Assembly: GCA_945875545.1 (NCBI GenBank) | Contig: CAMCKZ010000015.1 | Location: 1 to 47,729 of the forward strand | Direction of reading: 5' to 3' | Length of the DNA: 47,729 nucleotides | DNA from: Polyangium aurulentum | Lineage (GTDB): Bacteria; Myxococcota_A; Polyangia; Polyangiales; Polyangiaceae | Shown: one piece after another, positions 6,521 to 16,048 of the stretch | Layout of the letters: each line of letters starts with the position of its first letter | Numbering within the stretch: position 1 is the first letter of the stretch | Program-made: the position numbers and the translations under genes | Notes under the pieces: model-generated | The model's input: the letters and a program-made list of their open reading frames with translations, nothing else | Databases searched by the model: none | Told to the model about the DNA's origin: nothing

Positions 6521-8062
6521 TCACTGGGCGATGGCCGACGTGATTCGCCGGAGCTTCTTGAGACCAGGCACGTACACTTCGTGGAACGTTTTATCGTAGA
6601 TGCGGGCATTCGCGATGGACGGCTCCACGATTTTCGCGGTGGGGACCATGTGCAGCACGGCTTCGTCGATGCTGGCAAACGCGCCACTGCCGAACGCCGC
6701 GACGATGGCCGCACCGCGCGCCGCCAGTTCTTCTTCGTCGGGATGCTCGATGGAAATACCGAAAATATCCGCGAGTACTTGGATGATAAACCCCGACTTG
6801 GCCCCGCCGCCGCCGACCCGGACCCGTTCGATCTTTCGCCCGAGCCCCGACTCGAGCATGTCGCGGCCGCGCCGCAGGTCGAAGCCGATGCCTTCGATGA
6901 GCGAGCGGAACATGTGGGCCCGCCCGTGGCGCTCGCGGAGGCCGACGGTCATGCCCGTCTCGGTCGGAAATTGGAGCGTGGGCGACCAGCGTGGCCACGT
7001 GACGACGCCTTCACTGCCCGCGGCGACATCCGCGGCCTCCTCGCAGAGAAGAGCCTCTACAGCCACCTTGTTGGCCCGCGCTTCGTGCTCCAAATCGCGA
7101 CCGAACTCCCGGGCGAACCAGCGCACCGTCCACATGCCGCGAAAGAGCATGTACTCGTGCGTCCAGGCGTCGGGTTCGCACGCGGGCGCGCAGAACCAAT
7201 CGAAGGCCAAGCTCTCGTTCGGTTTGCGATCGATGAGGCAAATCGACGAAGCGGTGCCGAGGGACACGCCCGCGAGATTTCGCTGGGACGCGCGAACGCC
7301 GCCGCCGAGGGCCTCGGCCTGTTTGTCGCCGCCGCACGAATAAAACGGAAAGCCCTCGGGCAGGCCCGACAAACTCGCGAAGTGCGCGGTGACGCCGCCG
7401 AGGCGTTTTCCGACCTCGACGATGGTTGGAAGGCGCCGCGGATCAATTCCGACGAGACGATGAAGCAGCGTGTTCTGGGCCCAAACGCGCTTTTTGATGT
7501 CGAGGGGATACACGCCCGTGACGCCTCCCGGTGCCACGACGGGACTGCCGACCATTTTCAAATGGAGCCACGCCTCGATGGGCAGAAACCACCGCACGCG
7601 ATCGAAAAGATGCGGATCGCGCTGACGCACTTGGCGCGGGATCGAACGCGCCAAGATTTGCCCGATGGTCATGTGCCGACCGAGGATGGCGTAGAACCAA
7701 CGAACGAGGGGATCTTCGTCGATGTCAAGGCGCGCGAGACGGCGATCGAGCCAACTGATCGCGGCGCACGCGGGCTCGCCGTTTTCGAGGGTTGGCACCG
7801 TGGTCACGCGCTGCGTGGTGAGCGCGCCGCCGACGATACGCGTGCGATCGCCAATCCAACAATCGAGGCACTCGCGGATCGATTTCGCGACGGCGTCGAG
7901 GACGTCATAGGCGTTTTGTTCAAGAGCCCCCGGCGCGGGATTCGAAAGCGCGGGGTGCGCGTGTCGCCCTATGGAGTGCACCTGCCCATTGCGATCGAAG
8001 AGAATCGCGCGGGTACTTTGGGTGCCTGAATCAACAGCGAGGAATAGGGGGGAATCGATCAC
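6521..8062 (-). CDS. FGGY-family carbohydrate kinase (xylulokinase-like)
   Basis: 513 residues from GTG at 8062. Actin-like ATPase fold with two FGGY lobes: the N-terminal phosphate loop FLAVDSGTQSTRAILFD (residues ~6-22), SWLDRR, the glycerol/xylulose-kinase-like GVTGVYPLD region, GVSLGTASSICLI in the hinge and the adenosine motif VRVGGGGAKSGF with AARGAAIVAAFGSG at the C-terminus. It phosphorylates a sugar or polyol; the substrate is unclear (xylulose, gluconate and others are possible). It begins 7 bp after the stop of the sensor kinase gene, so the two are probably cotranscribed. A long plus-strand frame over it is an antisense shadow. Confidence 0.9.
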   Translation of the reverse strand: MIDSPLFLAVDSGTQSTRAILFDRNGQVHSIGRHAHPALSNPAPGALEQNAYDVLDAVAKSIRECLDCWIGDRTRIVGGALTTQRVTTVPTLENGEPACAAISWLDRRLARLDIDEDPLVRWFYAILGRHMTIGQILARSIPRQVRQRDPHLFDRVRWFLPIEAWLHLKMVGSPVVAPGGVTGVYPLDIKKRVWAQNTLLHRLVGIDPRRLPTIVEVGKRLGGVTAHFASLSGLPEGFPFYSCGGDKQAEALGGGVRASQRNLAGVSLGTASSICLIDRKPNESLAFDWFCAPACEPDAWTHEYMLFRGMWTVRWFAREFGRDLEHEARANKVAVEALLCEEAADVAAGSEGVVTWPRWSPTLQFPTETGMTVGLRERHGRAHMFRSLIEGIGFDLRRGRDMLESGLGRKIERVRVGGGGAKSGFIIQVLADIFGISIEHPDEEELAARGAAIVAAFGSGAFASIDEAVLHMVPTAKIVEPSIANARIYDKTFHEVYVPGLKKLRRITSAIAQ

Positions 8063-8069
8063 TAGTTAC

Positions 8070-10286
8070 TTACGTGGGGTCGCCCAAGAGGGCCGGTGGC
8101 AACAGCGTGAGGCGCGTCGCGCCGCGGTCACGCATGATGAACCGAGTCCCCTTCCCACGTACAGTTTCCGTAATTATTTCGTAGTTTACAGCCTCCATCT
8201 CGGCCCGCACCGCGGCCATGCCAACGCCGCGCCCGGAGATGTCGTCGATCACATCGTTGGTCGAAATTCCCGACTCCCAGATGAGATCGGCCTCTTTGCC
8301 CACGGGCCAGGACATTCCCAGGGAATCGGCCTTCTCGCGCAATCGTTGCGTGTTGATTCCGGCGCCGTCGTCTTCGACGATTACCGTCGGCCCGTGGGAG
8401 CCCACAATGCAGGATACACGCAGTTGCCCGCACTCATCTTTGCCCGCATCGGAGCGCTTCTCCGGGTCTTCAATTCCGTGCGCGATCGAGTTGCGAACCA
8501 TGTGCGTGAGCGACGCGTTGAGGGCGCTGGCAAGCTCCGGCGCGATCAAAATGTCTTTGCCTTCAATGGTCAACAGTGCCCGCTTCTCAAGCTCCGCGGC
8601 CCACCGGTCCACGCCTTCGACGAGACGCCCAATTCCCTCACCGAACGGGCGCGACGCGAGGCGGGCCGCAATCGACCGGAGATTCATCGCTTCGCCGTTG
8701 AGGTGCGGGGCCACGCGCTCCACGATCGCGAGCAACGTGACGATGTCGTCGCGCTGCACCGTGGTTTGTTTGAGAACGGCCGCACCCACCGGTGACGCCG
8801 CAATAAGCTGGTTGCGCGCGTCGATGAGAAAGCCCTTTGCCGTGCGGACGCGGGTCTCGACGTCGCCCGCGTGCGGCGTCAAAATCGCGTGCCCCATTTT
8901 GCTGCATTCTGCACGCAGTTCGCTCAGTCGCTCTTCGACGTGGTGGCACTCGTGCTCAAGCTCCGGCAGCTCGAACGCGCGCGCATCGCCCTTCACTGTA
9001 TGCGCATAGCGGAATAGAAGCTCGACGGTGCCCGCCTGAATCGTCTGAGGGCCCGTCGTGAAGGCTTCGTTAATGAGGCGAAGGCGCTCCTCGGAATCTT
9101 CGAGAAATTGGATGAACACCTGGGTGCCTGCCGACAGGCGCCGCTGCATCGCCGCCATCTCGCGCCCATGGGCTTCGGTCAGTTCGCGGGCCTGCCTTTC
9201 GAGGCGCACGCGCTCGGTTTGATCGGTGACGAGGGCCATGATGTTCACGAGCTGCCCGTCTTCGATAATCGGGCGAAAATCCAAGGCAAGGTGCCGCTCG
9301 TGGTCGGTGCCCGCACCGAGAACGCGCTCTCCGGGTGCCAATTCTTCGACCTGCGCCCACGCACTTCCGGGAACGGTGAACGCGATGGAGAGCCACTCGG
9401 CGAAGGCCTGCTTGTCCGGATCCCAGTCGCCCTCGTCTCCAAAAAGAAGCTCGTCGATGCGCTTGCCCGCAAGTTCGTTGCTGTGAAAAATGACCTCCGC
9501 CTGCTTCGAATAGCGATCGTTTACTTTGAGCTCGCGGCCGAACGCCATGACGCCTTGGCGCATGTTGTCGAACAGTTGCCGCAGGTTGTCGTTCGCGCGC
9601 TGCACCTGGCGATTTCGCTCTTCGACCATGGCCAAAGCTTCATTTTTTACGCCGTCAAAAACCTTCGTCACGGCGTACAAAAACGCGGTCACCATCACGA
9701 GGTCGACGGTCTTGAGAATCGTCAAATCCTTCGGCGGCAGCAAGGTCTTGATGATGGCCTTGTCCATGCCGACGAACTCCGTCATGGGCAGCGCCCCGCT
9801 GAGGTTCATCGCGAGGATGATGACGTAAGTAACCCCGCAAATTCCGACCCACGCCAACGCGTGGCGGGCGTCGAGGGCCAGCATCGCGACGGCGGGTATC
9901 AGCGGCAGAAACACGATGGCGCCGCTTGAAATGCCCGATTCCCAGAGAGAAGGCATCGTGAGCGCGATGTGAAACATCGCCAAACCGGTGATGCCAATCA
10001 GGTCAAGATTGGCCGTACGCTTGTAGACTGCAGGCAATACCAGGGCAATCGTCGCCGCCAATCCTTGGGCTATCGCCACGGGGTAACTGCCCTGCGCCAC
10101 ATTGATCACGGTCATGATGCCGGCGAGGGTCACGGCCACCGCGATGAAGCCCATCATGGTGCGGCCGCGGCGAAGCATTTCGGTCGGACCAAGCTTCACC
10201 GACTCGGGCACAAATCCGTCGAGGTAGTGCATCACGCGCGCAGGAATCCCGGGCTTTTCCCCGGCTGTGGTCGCTTCTTCGGTCAT
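8070..10286 (-). CDS. Membrane sensor kinase with PAS, Hpt and CheA-type ATPase domains
   Basis: 738 residues. Residues ~40-215 hold about six hydrophobic segments; a PAS-like domain follows (~230-350, LFDNMRQGVMAFG...), then an Hpt domain with phospho-His in FRYAHTVKGDARAF (~428), a helical region and a CheA-like HATPase domain (N box HMVRNSIAHGIEDP ~597, DDGAGI, ISGRGVGM). There is no classical H-box dimerisation domain and no C-terminal CheW-like P5 domain. By analogy with CheA, the ATPase phosphorylates the Hpt histidine, which then passes phosphate to a separate receiver protein not seen next to it. It lies between the EEP lipoprotein and the FGGY kinase, all on the minus strand. Confidence 0.88.
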   Translation of the reverse strand: MTEEATTAGEKPGIPARVMHYLDGFVPESVKLGPTEMLRRGRTMMGFIAVAVTLAGIMTVINVAQGSYPVAIAQGLAATIALVLPAVYKRTANLDLIGITGLAMFHIALTMPSLWESGISSGAIVFLPLIPAVAMLALDARHALAWVGICGVTYVIILAMNLSGALPMTEFVGMDKAIIKTLLPPKDLTILKTVDLVMVTAFLYAVTKVFDGVKNEALAMVEERNRQVQRANDNLRQLFDNMRQGVMAFGRELKVNDRYSKQAEVIFHSNELAGKRIDELLFGDEGDWDPDKQAFAEWLSIAFTVPGSAWAQVEELAPGERVLGAGTDHERHLALDFRPIIEDGQLVNIMALVTDQTERVRLERQARELTEAHGREMAAMQRRLSAGTQVFIQFLEDSEERLRLINEAFTTGPQTIQAGTVELLFRYAHTVKGDARAFELPELEHECHHVEERLSELRAECSKMGHAILTPHAGDVETRVRTAKGFLIDARNQLIAASPVGAAVLKQTTVQRDDIVTLLAIVERVAPHLNGEAMNLRSIAARLASRPFGEGIGRLVEGVDRWAAELEKRALLTIEGKDILIAPELASALNASLTHMVRNSIAHGIEDPEKRSDAGKDECGQLRVSCIVGSHGPTVIVEDDGAGINTQRLREKADSLGMSWPVGKEADLIWESGISTNDVIDDISGRGVGMAAVRAEMEAVNYEIITETVRGKGTRFIMRDRGATRLTLLPPALLGDPT

Positions 10287-10383
10287 GGCTTCTTTCTACG
10301 AGACGAGACTAAAAACGGAAATGCTGGGCCCGCGCGGCATAGGACTGCGCTGGAAAACAGCGAACGCCCTCGAAGCCTTCACC

Positions 10384-11742
10384 TTAAGGCGCCACGGTGA
10401 CCGTGGACTGCAGACCATAGTGGTCCGACAGCGGAACCTTTCCGGCCACCGTGTGCTTGTTGGTCGCATCGCGCCGCATGCCATCGACGGCATCTTGATC
10501 GAAGACGCGCTTCGTTGAGACCGTGGATGCTGCGGGAAATTGACTCAGGTAAATGTGATCGAGCCAGGAATTTTCATCGCCATCGGTGTTCTGGTTGCCC
10601 GAGCAAAATGTGCAAGAGGGAACGTAATTCGGCGCGACGGCCTCGGTGAATGCAGCCTCAAACGTGGCCAACGTCACAGCACCATAGGACGGCACCTTCG
10701 CGTCTCCGATGCCGTGGGGCTTGTCTTCGCGCGTCGCGTTTACGTCGCCCATAAACACCGCGCGCTTCGTGCCACTCTTGGCCTTTACAAAGGCCACGAC
10801 CTGCTTTGCTTGGAGCTCTTGCTCCGCGATCCAGCCGTTCGCCTCGCCCGCACCATATTGGCCCGTGTATGGAAAAAAGAACGTATCAGAGAAGTAAGCC
10901 GTCATATGTGTGCAGTATGTGTCCACGTCAGCGCCGTTGGGGAGCGTCGCGGTGGCCTTGAGAACGTTGCGGCGAATCCATGTGCCCGGCATGACGATTT
11001 CCTCCACGCCCTTGAGGGGATATCGCGAGAGAATCATCACGCCGTTTTGCCCCTTCGCGAAGAGGCCTCCCTGCACATTTTCCGTGCATTCTGCCTTCAT
11101 TTCCGCGAATGTTGAGCTCGGCAAGATGGCGGCAAAACACCCGTAGCAGCGCTTGTCGTCGGCCAAGAGAAGTGCCGCCGCGCTGGCCACGCATTTGTCT
11201 TTGGCGCAGGCGGTCGAAGTGGCCGTCCCGGCCATGCTTCCGGGGATCGTGGAGCAATTGGTTTTCAGGCAGTCGAGGCCGTCGTTGAGGCTCTGGGCCG
11301 CGGCCCCGCTGCACGGAGGCGTGGTGTACGCCGGCGGCACCGCTCCGTTGGCATCGCGGCCGTCCGTGAGGGGCGTGAGCAGGGTGTGCTGCGTGAACGC
11401 CGAGTGCTTCAACGCACCCCGCGCGCCCGCCGCGGCGATGGCGACTTTGTCGGACTGGTTCCACGCCTCTTGAATGCAGAGTACATCGGTATCGTAAGCC
11501 GCGAGAGCCGTCAGGAGACCCGCTTTGCGAGCCACTTCGTTGGGAATAAACGGCCCCGCGAGCCCAACGTTGTAGGTTTCAAAGCGCACAGGAATCGGTG
11601 ACGGGGCAGGCGCGGCATCGATGGTCGCCGCATCGGAACCGCCATCGACGGCGCCCGTTACGCCCGCCGGCGCGGGTGAACTGCAGCCGCCCGCGGCAAC
11701 GAAAATAGAGGCCAAGATGGCGGAAAGACAGAGGTGGCGCAT
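10384..11742 (-). CDS. Endonuclease/exonuclease/phosphatase (EEP) family lipoprotein
   Basis: 452 residues. MRHLCLSAILASIFVAAGGC is a lipoprotein signal (Cys20), followed by an Asp/Ala/Pro linker. The EEP (DNase I / sphingomyelinase-like) fold is shown by TYNVGLAG (Asn), LCIQEAW (metal Glu, ~residue 90), FMGDVNATRED (Asp and Asn, ~330) and the final LSDHYGLQS (catalytic His, ~441). Between residues ~120 and ~220 there is an insert with about ten Cys (CSGAAAQ, CLKTNCS, CAKDKC, RCYGCFA), unusual for the family and probably disulfide-bonded. It is likely an outer-membrane-anchored phosphodiesterase acting on lipid headgroups or nucleic acid outside the cell. Confidence 0.87.
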   Translation of the reverse strand: MRHLCLSAILASIFVAAGGCSSPAPAGVTGAVDGGSDAATIDAAPAPSPIPVRFETYNVGLAGPFIPNEVARKAGLLTALAAYDTDVLCIQEAWNQSDKVAIAAAGARGALKHSAFTQHTLLTPLTDGRDANGAVPPAYTTPPCSGAAAQSLNDGLDCLKTNCSTIPGSMAGTATSTACAKDKCVASAAALLLADDKRCYGCFAAILPSSTFAEMKAECTENVQGGLFAKGQNGVMILSRYPLKGVEEIVMPGTWIRRNVLKATATLPNGADVDTYCTHMTAYFSDTFFFPYTGQYGAGEANGWIAEQELQAKQVVAFVKAKSGTKRAVFMGDVNATREDKPHGIGDAKVPSYGAVTLATFEAAFTEAVAPNYVPSCTFCSGNQNTDGDENSWLDHIYLSQFPAASTVSTKRVFDQDAVDGMRRDATNKHTVAGKVPLSDHYGLQSTVTVAP

Positions 11743-11903
11743 GGCCCAATGACAACCGATGCCCGCCGCTCCGTCAAAGCATTCCTCGCGTCGCGAAACG
11801 CACGGGGACTTGAGCGATCATTGCCCGTTTCTTGCCTGAGCGTTCGTGTGGGCGATGAAATCCAGTGACGCCCCTTTGTGCCGTCCGTTACCTTCCTGCC
11901 ACC

Positions 11904-13604
11904 ATGAAACTCGCTCAAATCGGTGCCCTCACGGCCACGTTGCTTGCTTTTCCGTCGCGCGCCGAAGCGCCGCCGGACCTCCTCGCGACGGTCACCTCGA
12001 CCCACGTCCTCGGTTCGATTCGGTCCGCCGAGACTCTCGTGCGCAAGCTGTCGTCAAGCACCAGCGGCGTGAAATTTACGGCGATGGCAAGCCTGCTCCT
12101 CGGCATGGATCCCGCGATGGCCGAAGCGTTCGAGGGGCCCGTCGATCTGGCCGTGTTGGCAGGCAAAGATGGCGACACGGTTGGGGGCGGGGCCATCTCG
12201 ATTCCTTGGAAAAAACCTGATAGCCTGCCTGGTATCGGGTCAGCCCTGTTCGACGGTTCGCGCCCCGTGCCGTTGTCGGCGTCCCTCGCCTTGCAACAGC
12301 TCGCGGCACCCACCATGTTCGGCCCCACGGCTGCATGCACTCTGCACCCATCGCCCGCGCCGCCCGGCTACCGACTTGTCTGCGCGTCAACAGCCGAGGC
12401 GCTCGCATCCCTTGGGGCGTACCTGGCGACGGAGGTCGCGATGGAGGCCCGAAAGACCGACGTCACGGTTCGCGTTCCCGTGAGCCGTCTTCTCGACGTG
12501 GCCGAGCGCAGTGGCGCCCTCGCCCAGCCCGATGGCAATGCGGCAGCCCTGCGCGCCGGCGACGAGGCGAAGGCGCTCGGGCGCGACATTTCAAACGTGG
12601 CTTTGGGTCTCGGTTGGGACGCGAAAGCCCTGGGAATAAGCTTCGATTATGAGTTTCAGAGGGTTTCCGCCACGACGAGCAAACTGCTCCTGAGCGCCGC
12701 CGATCACGGGCGTTCCCTCCCGGATCTTTTTCAGCGCTTGCCCGCCGACACGCTCTTTTTTGGAACCCTCGGCGGCTTCGATCCCGGGCTCTCGCGGGCC
12801 GCAATGCAACGGGGCGTGGACTTGGCGACGGAAGACGTTCCCGCCGCCGGCCAAATGGGCGTGGCCCTGCTTCGCCCGTTGATCGATGCGTTGGCGTCCA
12901 ACGGTTTCGCCGCAAGTTTTGCGGGGGGCGTCGACGCCAAGCGGCAGCTCGCCGCAATCGCCGCGTTCGGCCAGAGGCGCAGCGATCTTGCAAGGGAAAA
13001 AGCAGCTCACACGCTGCAACCGTGGGTCGTCGTTGAGCTTGACGGATTGCAGAATGCGGGCCCGCTCGTGGGGTCGCTCCTCGCGGTTTCGGAGCTCGGC
13101 ACGCCGTACGCCGGGACCAAGGGATCGAAGTTTCCGTCGGGCACTTTGGCGTGGACGTTTTCCGACGGGTCAACCCTCGCGGCACTGCCCACGAAGGCCT
13201 CCATGGTGCTCGTCTTCGGTGCCAGCGCGGCGCTTGTGGAAGACAGGCTCAAGGTCGTCGCGACCACCGGCGGGGCGGGTCACCTTAAGCTCGACAGCGC
13301 CGTTGCGGAGGCCTTTGAAGGCGCGCCGGCGATGGTCTTTGTGGGCACGGAGAAACTGTCTGAACTCGGCGCCCTTGGGGCCGAGGGCGACGCCCTAACC
13401 GAGACCAGCGCCGCCCTGAAACGCTTGGTGAAAATGACGGAAGTAGGCCAATTTCCAATGACAGTGTCGATCAAGGGGGCGTCGAGCGCGAGCGCCTGGC
13501 TCGGCTCCGTGCGCGTGGAAGCGCAGTGCCCGATGAAGGCGCTGCAGGCCATCGTCAAGGGCGCCAAACAACAGTCCGCATCGGGGCCCCAGCTGGATTT
13601 GTAG
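11904..13604 (+). CDS. Secreted protein of unknown function
   Basis: 566 residues from the ATG at 11904; an earlier in-frame start at 11865 would put extra residues before a good signal peptide (MKLAQIGALTATLLAFPSRAEA, cleavage likely after AEA). No Cys at the cleavage site, so periplasmic or secreted rather than lipidated. The mature protein is Ala/Leu/Gly-rich with alternating beta and helical stretches, two loosely similar halves (AFEGPVDLAVLAG near the start, AFEGAPAMVFVGTEKL near the end), and one Cys near the C-terminus (EAQCPMKALQ). The two AFEG segments suggest an internal duplication. I do not recognise a family; large two-domain periplasmic proteins of this style are common in myxobacteria. 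Confidence 0.8.
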   Translation: MKLAQIGALTATLLAFPSRAEAPPDLLATVTSTHVLGSIRSAETLVRKLSSSTSGVKFTAMASLLLGMDPAMAEAFEGPVDLAVLAGKDGDTVGGGAISIPWKKPDSLPGIGSALFDGSRPVPLSASLALQQLAAPTMFGPTAACTLHPSPAPPGYRLVCASTAEALASLGAYLATEVAMEARKTDVTVRVPVSRLLDVAERSGALAQPDGNAAALRAGDEAKALGRDISNVALGLGWDAKALGISFDYEFQRVSATTSKLLLSAADHGRSLPDLFQRLPADTLFFGTLGGFDPGLSRAAMQRGVDLATEDVPAAGQMGVALLRPLIDALASNGFAASFAGGVDAKRQLAAIAAFGQRRSDLAREKAAHTLQPWVVVELDGLQNAGPLVGSLLAVSELGTPYAGTKGSKFPSGTLAWTFSDGSTLAALPTKASMVLVFGASAALVEDRLKVVATTGGAGHLKLDSAVAEAFEGAPAMVFVGTEKLSELGALGAEGDALTETSAALKRLVKMTEVGQFPMTVSIKGASSASAWLGSVRVEAQCPMKALQAIVKGAKQQSASGPQLDL

Positions 13605-13632
13605 CTGCATTCTGCATCCAATATAGACGAAA

Positions 13633-13671
13633 AAAAAGAGGCGGCACCCGCGATTGGGGCCGCCTCTTTTT
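13633..13671. terminator. Bidirectional rho-independent terminator
   Basis: AAAAAGAGGCGGC (13633-13645), a 13-nt loop and GCCGCCTCTTTTT (13659-13671) form a perfect stem with A and T runs on both sides, between the ends of the convergent secreted-protein and amt genes. It should stop transcription from both directions. Confidence 0.9.
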
Positions 13672-13692
13672 CGTGCGCGTCGTTTGCGTGAA

Positions 13693-15018
13693 CTACTTCG
13701 CGAGGAGCGGAACGAGCGACGGACTCCTGACCGGTGCCTCGTCTTCGTCGTCCTCCGGGCGCGCCTCGCTGACGGCCGTGCTTGCCATGGCGTAACCTTC
13801 TTCGCCGTGGATGACCGAGTCGAGGCCTTCGATCTCATCGTTGCGGTCTACACGCAGTCCCATGGTGGCATCGATGACCTTGAGGATCACGTAGGTGACG
13901 ACGACCGCGTAAAGGACGGACACGGAGACCGCGATAAATTGCGTCTTGAGCTGGCCTGGGTTGCCGTAAAGAAGGCCGTCTTGCCCAGCGGCATTGACCG
14001 CTTTTGTAGCGAAAACCCCCGTAATAAGCGCGCCGAAGATGCCGCCAACGCCGTGCACACCGAAGGCGTCGAGGGAGTCGTCGTAGCGGAGCTTGTCTTT
14101 GAGCAGGACGCCCGCGTAGCAAAGGCCGCCGCCGAGAAACCCGATGACGATCGATGCAAGGGGCGTGACAAAACCTGCGGCCGGGGTGATGGCCACGAGG
14201 CCCGCCACGAGACCCGAGGCGCACCCGAGGGCAGTGGCCTTTCCGCGATGCGCGGTCTCCACGACGACCCAGCCCACGCTTCCCCCGGCTGCACCAAGAT
14301 GCGTCGCCATGAAGGCCACGGACGCGAGGTCGCCGGCCGTAATCGCGCTTCCGGCGTTGAAACCAAACCACCCGAACCACAAGATGCCGGCTCCGGTCAT
14401 GGTCATCGTGAGGTTATGCGGCAGGGCCTTTTTTGTGGGGTACCCATCGCGCGCTCCGATGACGAGCGCGCACACGAGGGCCGACGCACCCGCCGTGGCG
14501 TGAACCACCGTACCCCCGGCAAAATCCAGGGCTCCAAGCTTGAAGAGCCAGCCGCCGGGGTTCCAAACCCAATGGGCTACGGGCACGTAAACGAGCAGCG
14601 ACCAGAGGGCAACAAGCGTGCAGTATGCACTAAATTTGATGCGCTCTGCAAACGCGCCGCTGATGAGGGCGGGCGTGATCACCGCGAACATCATTTGAAA
14701 AGCCGCGAACGCGAGGGCCGGGACGGTGAGTTTGAGTTCGCCCACTTGAAGCTGACCGACGAGGCCCTTCAGGCCCACGTAATCAAGACCACCAATGAGC
14801 CCGCCATGCGATGGAGCGAACGCGAGGGAGAAGCCCACGAGCGCCCAGACGATGCTGACGATGGGAATGGCCACCATGGAATGCATGATGGTCGATAGGA
14901 CGTTCTTTCGGCGAACCATGCCCCCGTAAAACAGGGCGAGGGCGGGCGTCATGAGAAGAACGAGTGCACAGCTCACGAGAAGCCATGCCGTGTCACCTGT
15001 GTCGAGCTTGGGTTCCAT
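13693..15018 (-). CDS. amt: Ammonium transporter (Amt family)
   Basis: 441 residues from ATG at 15018; the frame opens further at a TTG (15051), but the family N-terminus LDTGDTAWLLVSCALVLLMTPALALFYGG begins just after the ATG. Eleven hydrophobic helices are visible. The two pore His are present in GGTVVHATAGASAL and LDAFGVHGVGGIFGAL, as are FGWFGFNAGSA and ALISGAFAERIKF. It moves ammonium across the inner membrane. The C-terminal tail is longer than needed for gating and is acidic (SEARPEDDEDEAP). No GlnK (P-II) gene is adjacent, which is unusual for amt loci. The 178-bp upstream gap shows no clear sigma-54 site. Confidence 0.96.
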   Translation of the reverse strand: MEPKLDTGDTAWLLVSCALVLLMTPALALFYGGMVRRKNVLSTIMHSMVAIPIVSIVWALVGFSLAFAPSHGGLIGGLDYVGLKGLVGQLQVGELKLTVPALAFAAFQMMFAVITPALISGAFAERIKFSAYCTLVALWSLLVYVPVAHWVWNPGGWLFKLGALDFAGGTVVHATAGASALVCALVIGARDGYPTKKALPHNLTMTMTGAGILWFGWFGFNAGSAITAGDLASVAFMATHLGAAGGSVGWVVVETAHRGKATALGCASGLVAGLVAITPAAGFVTPLASIVIGFLGGGLCYAGVLLKDKLRYDDSLDAFGVHGVGGIFGALITGVFATKAVNAAGQDGLLYGNPGQLKTQFIAVSVSVLYAVVVTYVILKVIDATMGLRVDRNDEIEGLDSVIHGEEGYAMASTAVSEARPEDDEDEAPVRSPSLVPLLAK

Positions 15019-15196
15019 GTAGGCCAGACTGACCGACGAACCGTTTCTCAATTGTTTCGGCGAAGTCTCGTTTGACGCACGGCGTCTTTATCTTCGGAAG
15101 GCCGTATCTCCTCGAATTTACAGTGTCTTTTAGGCCGTCACCCGCAGGCTCGTGTCACTACGAAACCTGAAAACGGCGTGGTCTGCGGCGGTCGAC

Positions 15197-16048
15197 CTAA
15201 CGGGCTCGGCGCACGTCGTGACTGCGGCGCGAACCGAGATGACTCAAACCTGCGGCGCGGGCGCTGCTCAGAATTTCTTCGACTTGCGGCAACCAGGTTT
15301 CGTCGATGGTGGTGAAGCTCTCGGTGCGGAAAAGGTCGGCGAGGATGTCGAGACTGCCCGGCCCGGCATCGAGAAACCATCGGCGCGCCCGTTCTTGAAC
15401 CTCTTGGGGCCACCGCGCGCTCGCCACGATGCAGTCGTTCGGAATGAAACCAAAACGCGCGATCGCCTTCACGGGCCTTAGCTTGGTGCCCTGCGCGTCG
15501 AGCCACTCGGACTCGATCAGAGCGCCCGTCGCGTCGTGGTACGTCGCGAAACTTGCGCCCAAATCCACCGCGCGCAGGGCCACCGCGTCGACCACCGCGT
15601 TGTGACTTCCGAAGAATTGTTCCGAAGCGAAACCCGAAATGCCGGCCCCCAAAAGTCCACCGCGGGCTGCCAAATACCCCGCCGCCGACTCGGGGTCGAC
15701 CCACGCGACGCGCGGTAGCACATACGACGTAAGTGCTTCGGCTGCGTCTTCGTGGGCGATAATCACGCTCGAATAATGACCGTGGCCACCGCGCCTCGGG
15801 AGGACCAGCGGCACCACCAACTGGCGGCGAACCAGGCGCGCGGCGGTCACCGGCGGGAGCCACGCAAGCCCGAGGGAACCCCGCTCAAAGGCCGCTGTAA
15901 GTTCGCCGTAGTCGCGCGCCGTGTGCGCCGTTACCTCGACGCCAATGGCTTCGCCAAGGTGCCTGCATACTGCACTGAATCGCGTTTGGTACCCAGCGAG
16001 ATGTTGGGCCCGAAGGATTGCAAAGCCCGTGGGCAGAGACTCGCTCAT
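15197..16048 (-). CDS. PhnD/SsuA-like solute-binding-fold protein, cytoplasmic
   Basis: 283 residues from ATG 16048. Resembles the phosphonate (PhnD) type of periplasmic binding protein: an N-terminal lobe with GEAIGVEVTAHTARDYGELTAAFERGSLGLAWLPP, a second lobe with YHDATGALIESEWLDAQ and PNDCIVASARWP. It lacks a signal peptide, so it is probably not a transporter subunit, and no ABC permease or ATPase is near. The start overlaps the stop of the yggS-like gene (ATGA), so it is cotranslated with it. The ligand is unknown. Confidence 0.75.
   Translation of the reverse strand: MSESLPTGFAILRAQHLAGYQTRFSAVCRHLGEAIGVEVTAHTARDYGELTAAFERGSLGLAWLPPVTAARLVRRQLVVPLVLPRRGGHGHYSSVIIAHEDAAEALTSYVLPRVAWVDPESAAGYLAARGGLLGAGISGFASEQFFGSHNAVVDAVALRAVDLGASFATYHDATGALIESEWLDAQGTKLRPVKAIARFGFIPNDCIVASARWPQEVQERARRWFLDAGPGSLDILADLFRTESFTTIDETWLPQVEEILSSARAAGLSHLGSRRSHDVRRAR

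Noticed and set aside
6407-8029. 540-residue plus-strand ORF
   Set aside because: It is antisense to the clear FGGY kinase gene; composition is Arg/Asp/His-rich with no family motif.
13654-14898. 414-residue plus-strand ORF
   Set aside because: Antisense to the ammonium transporter, whose helices and pore His are unmistakable.
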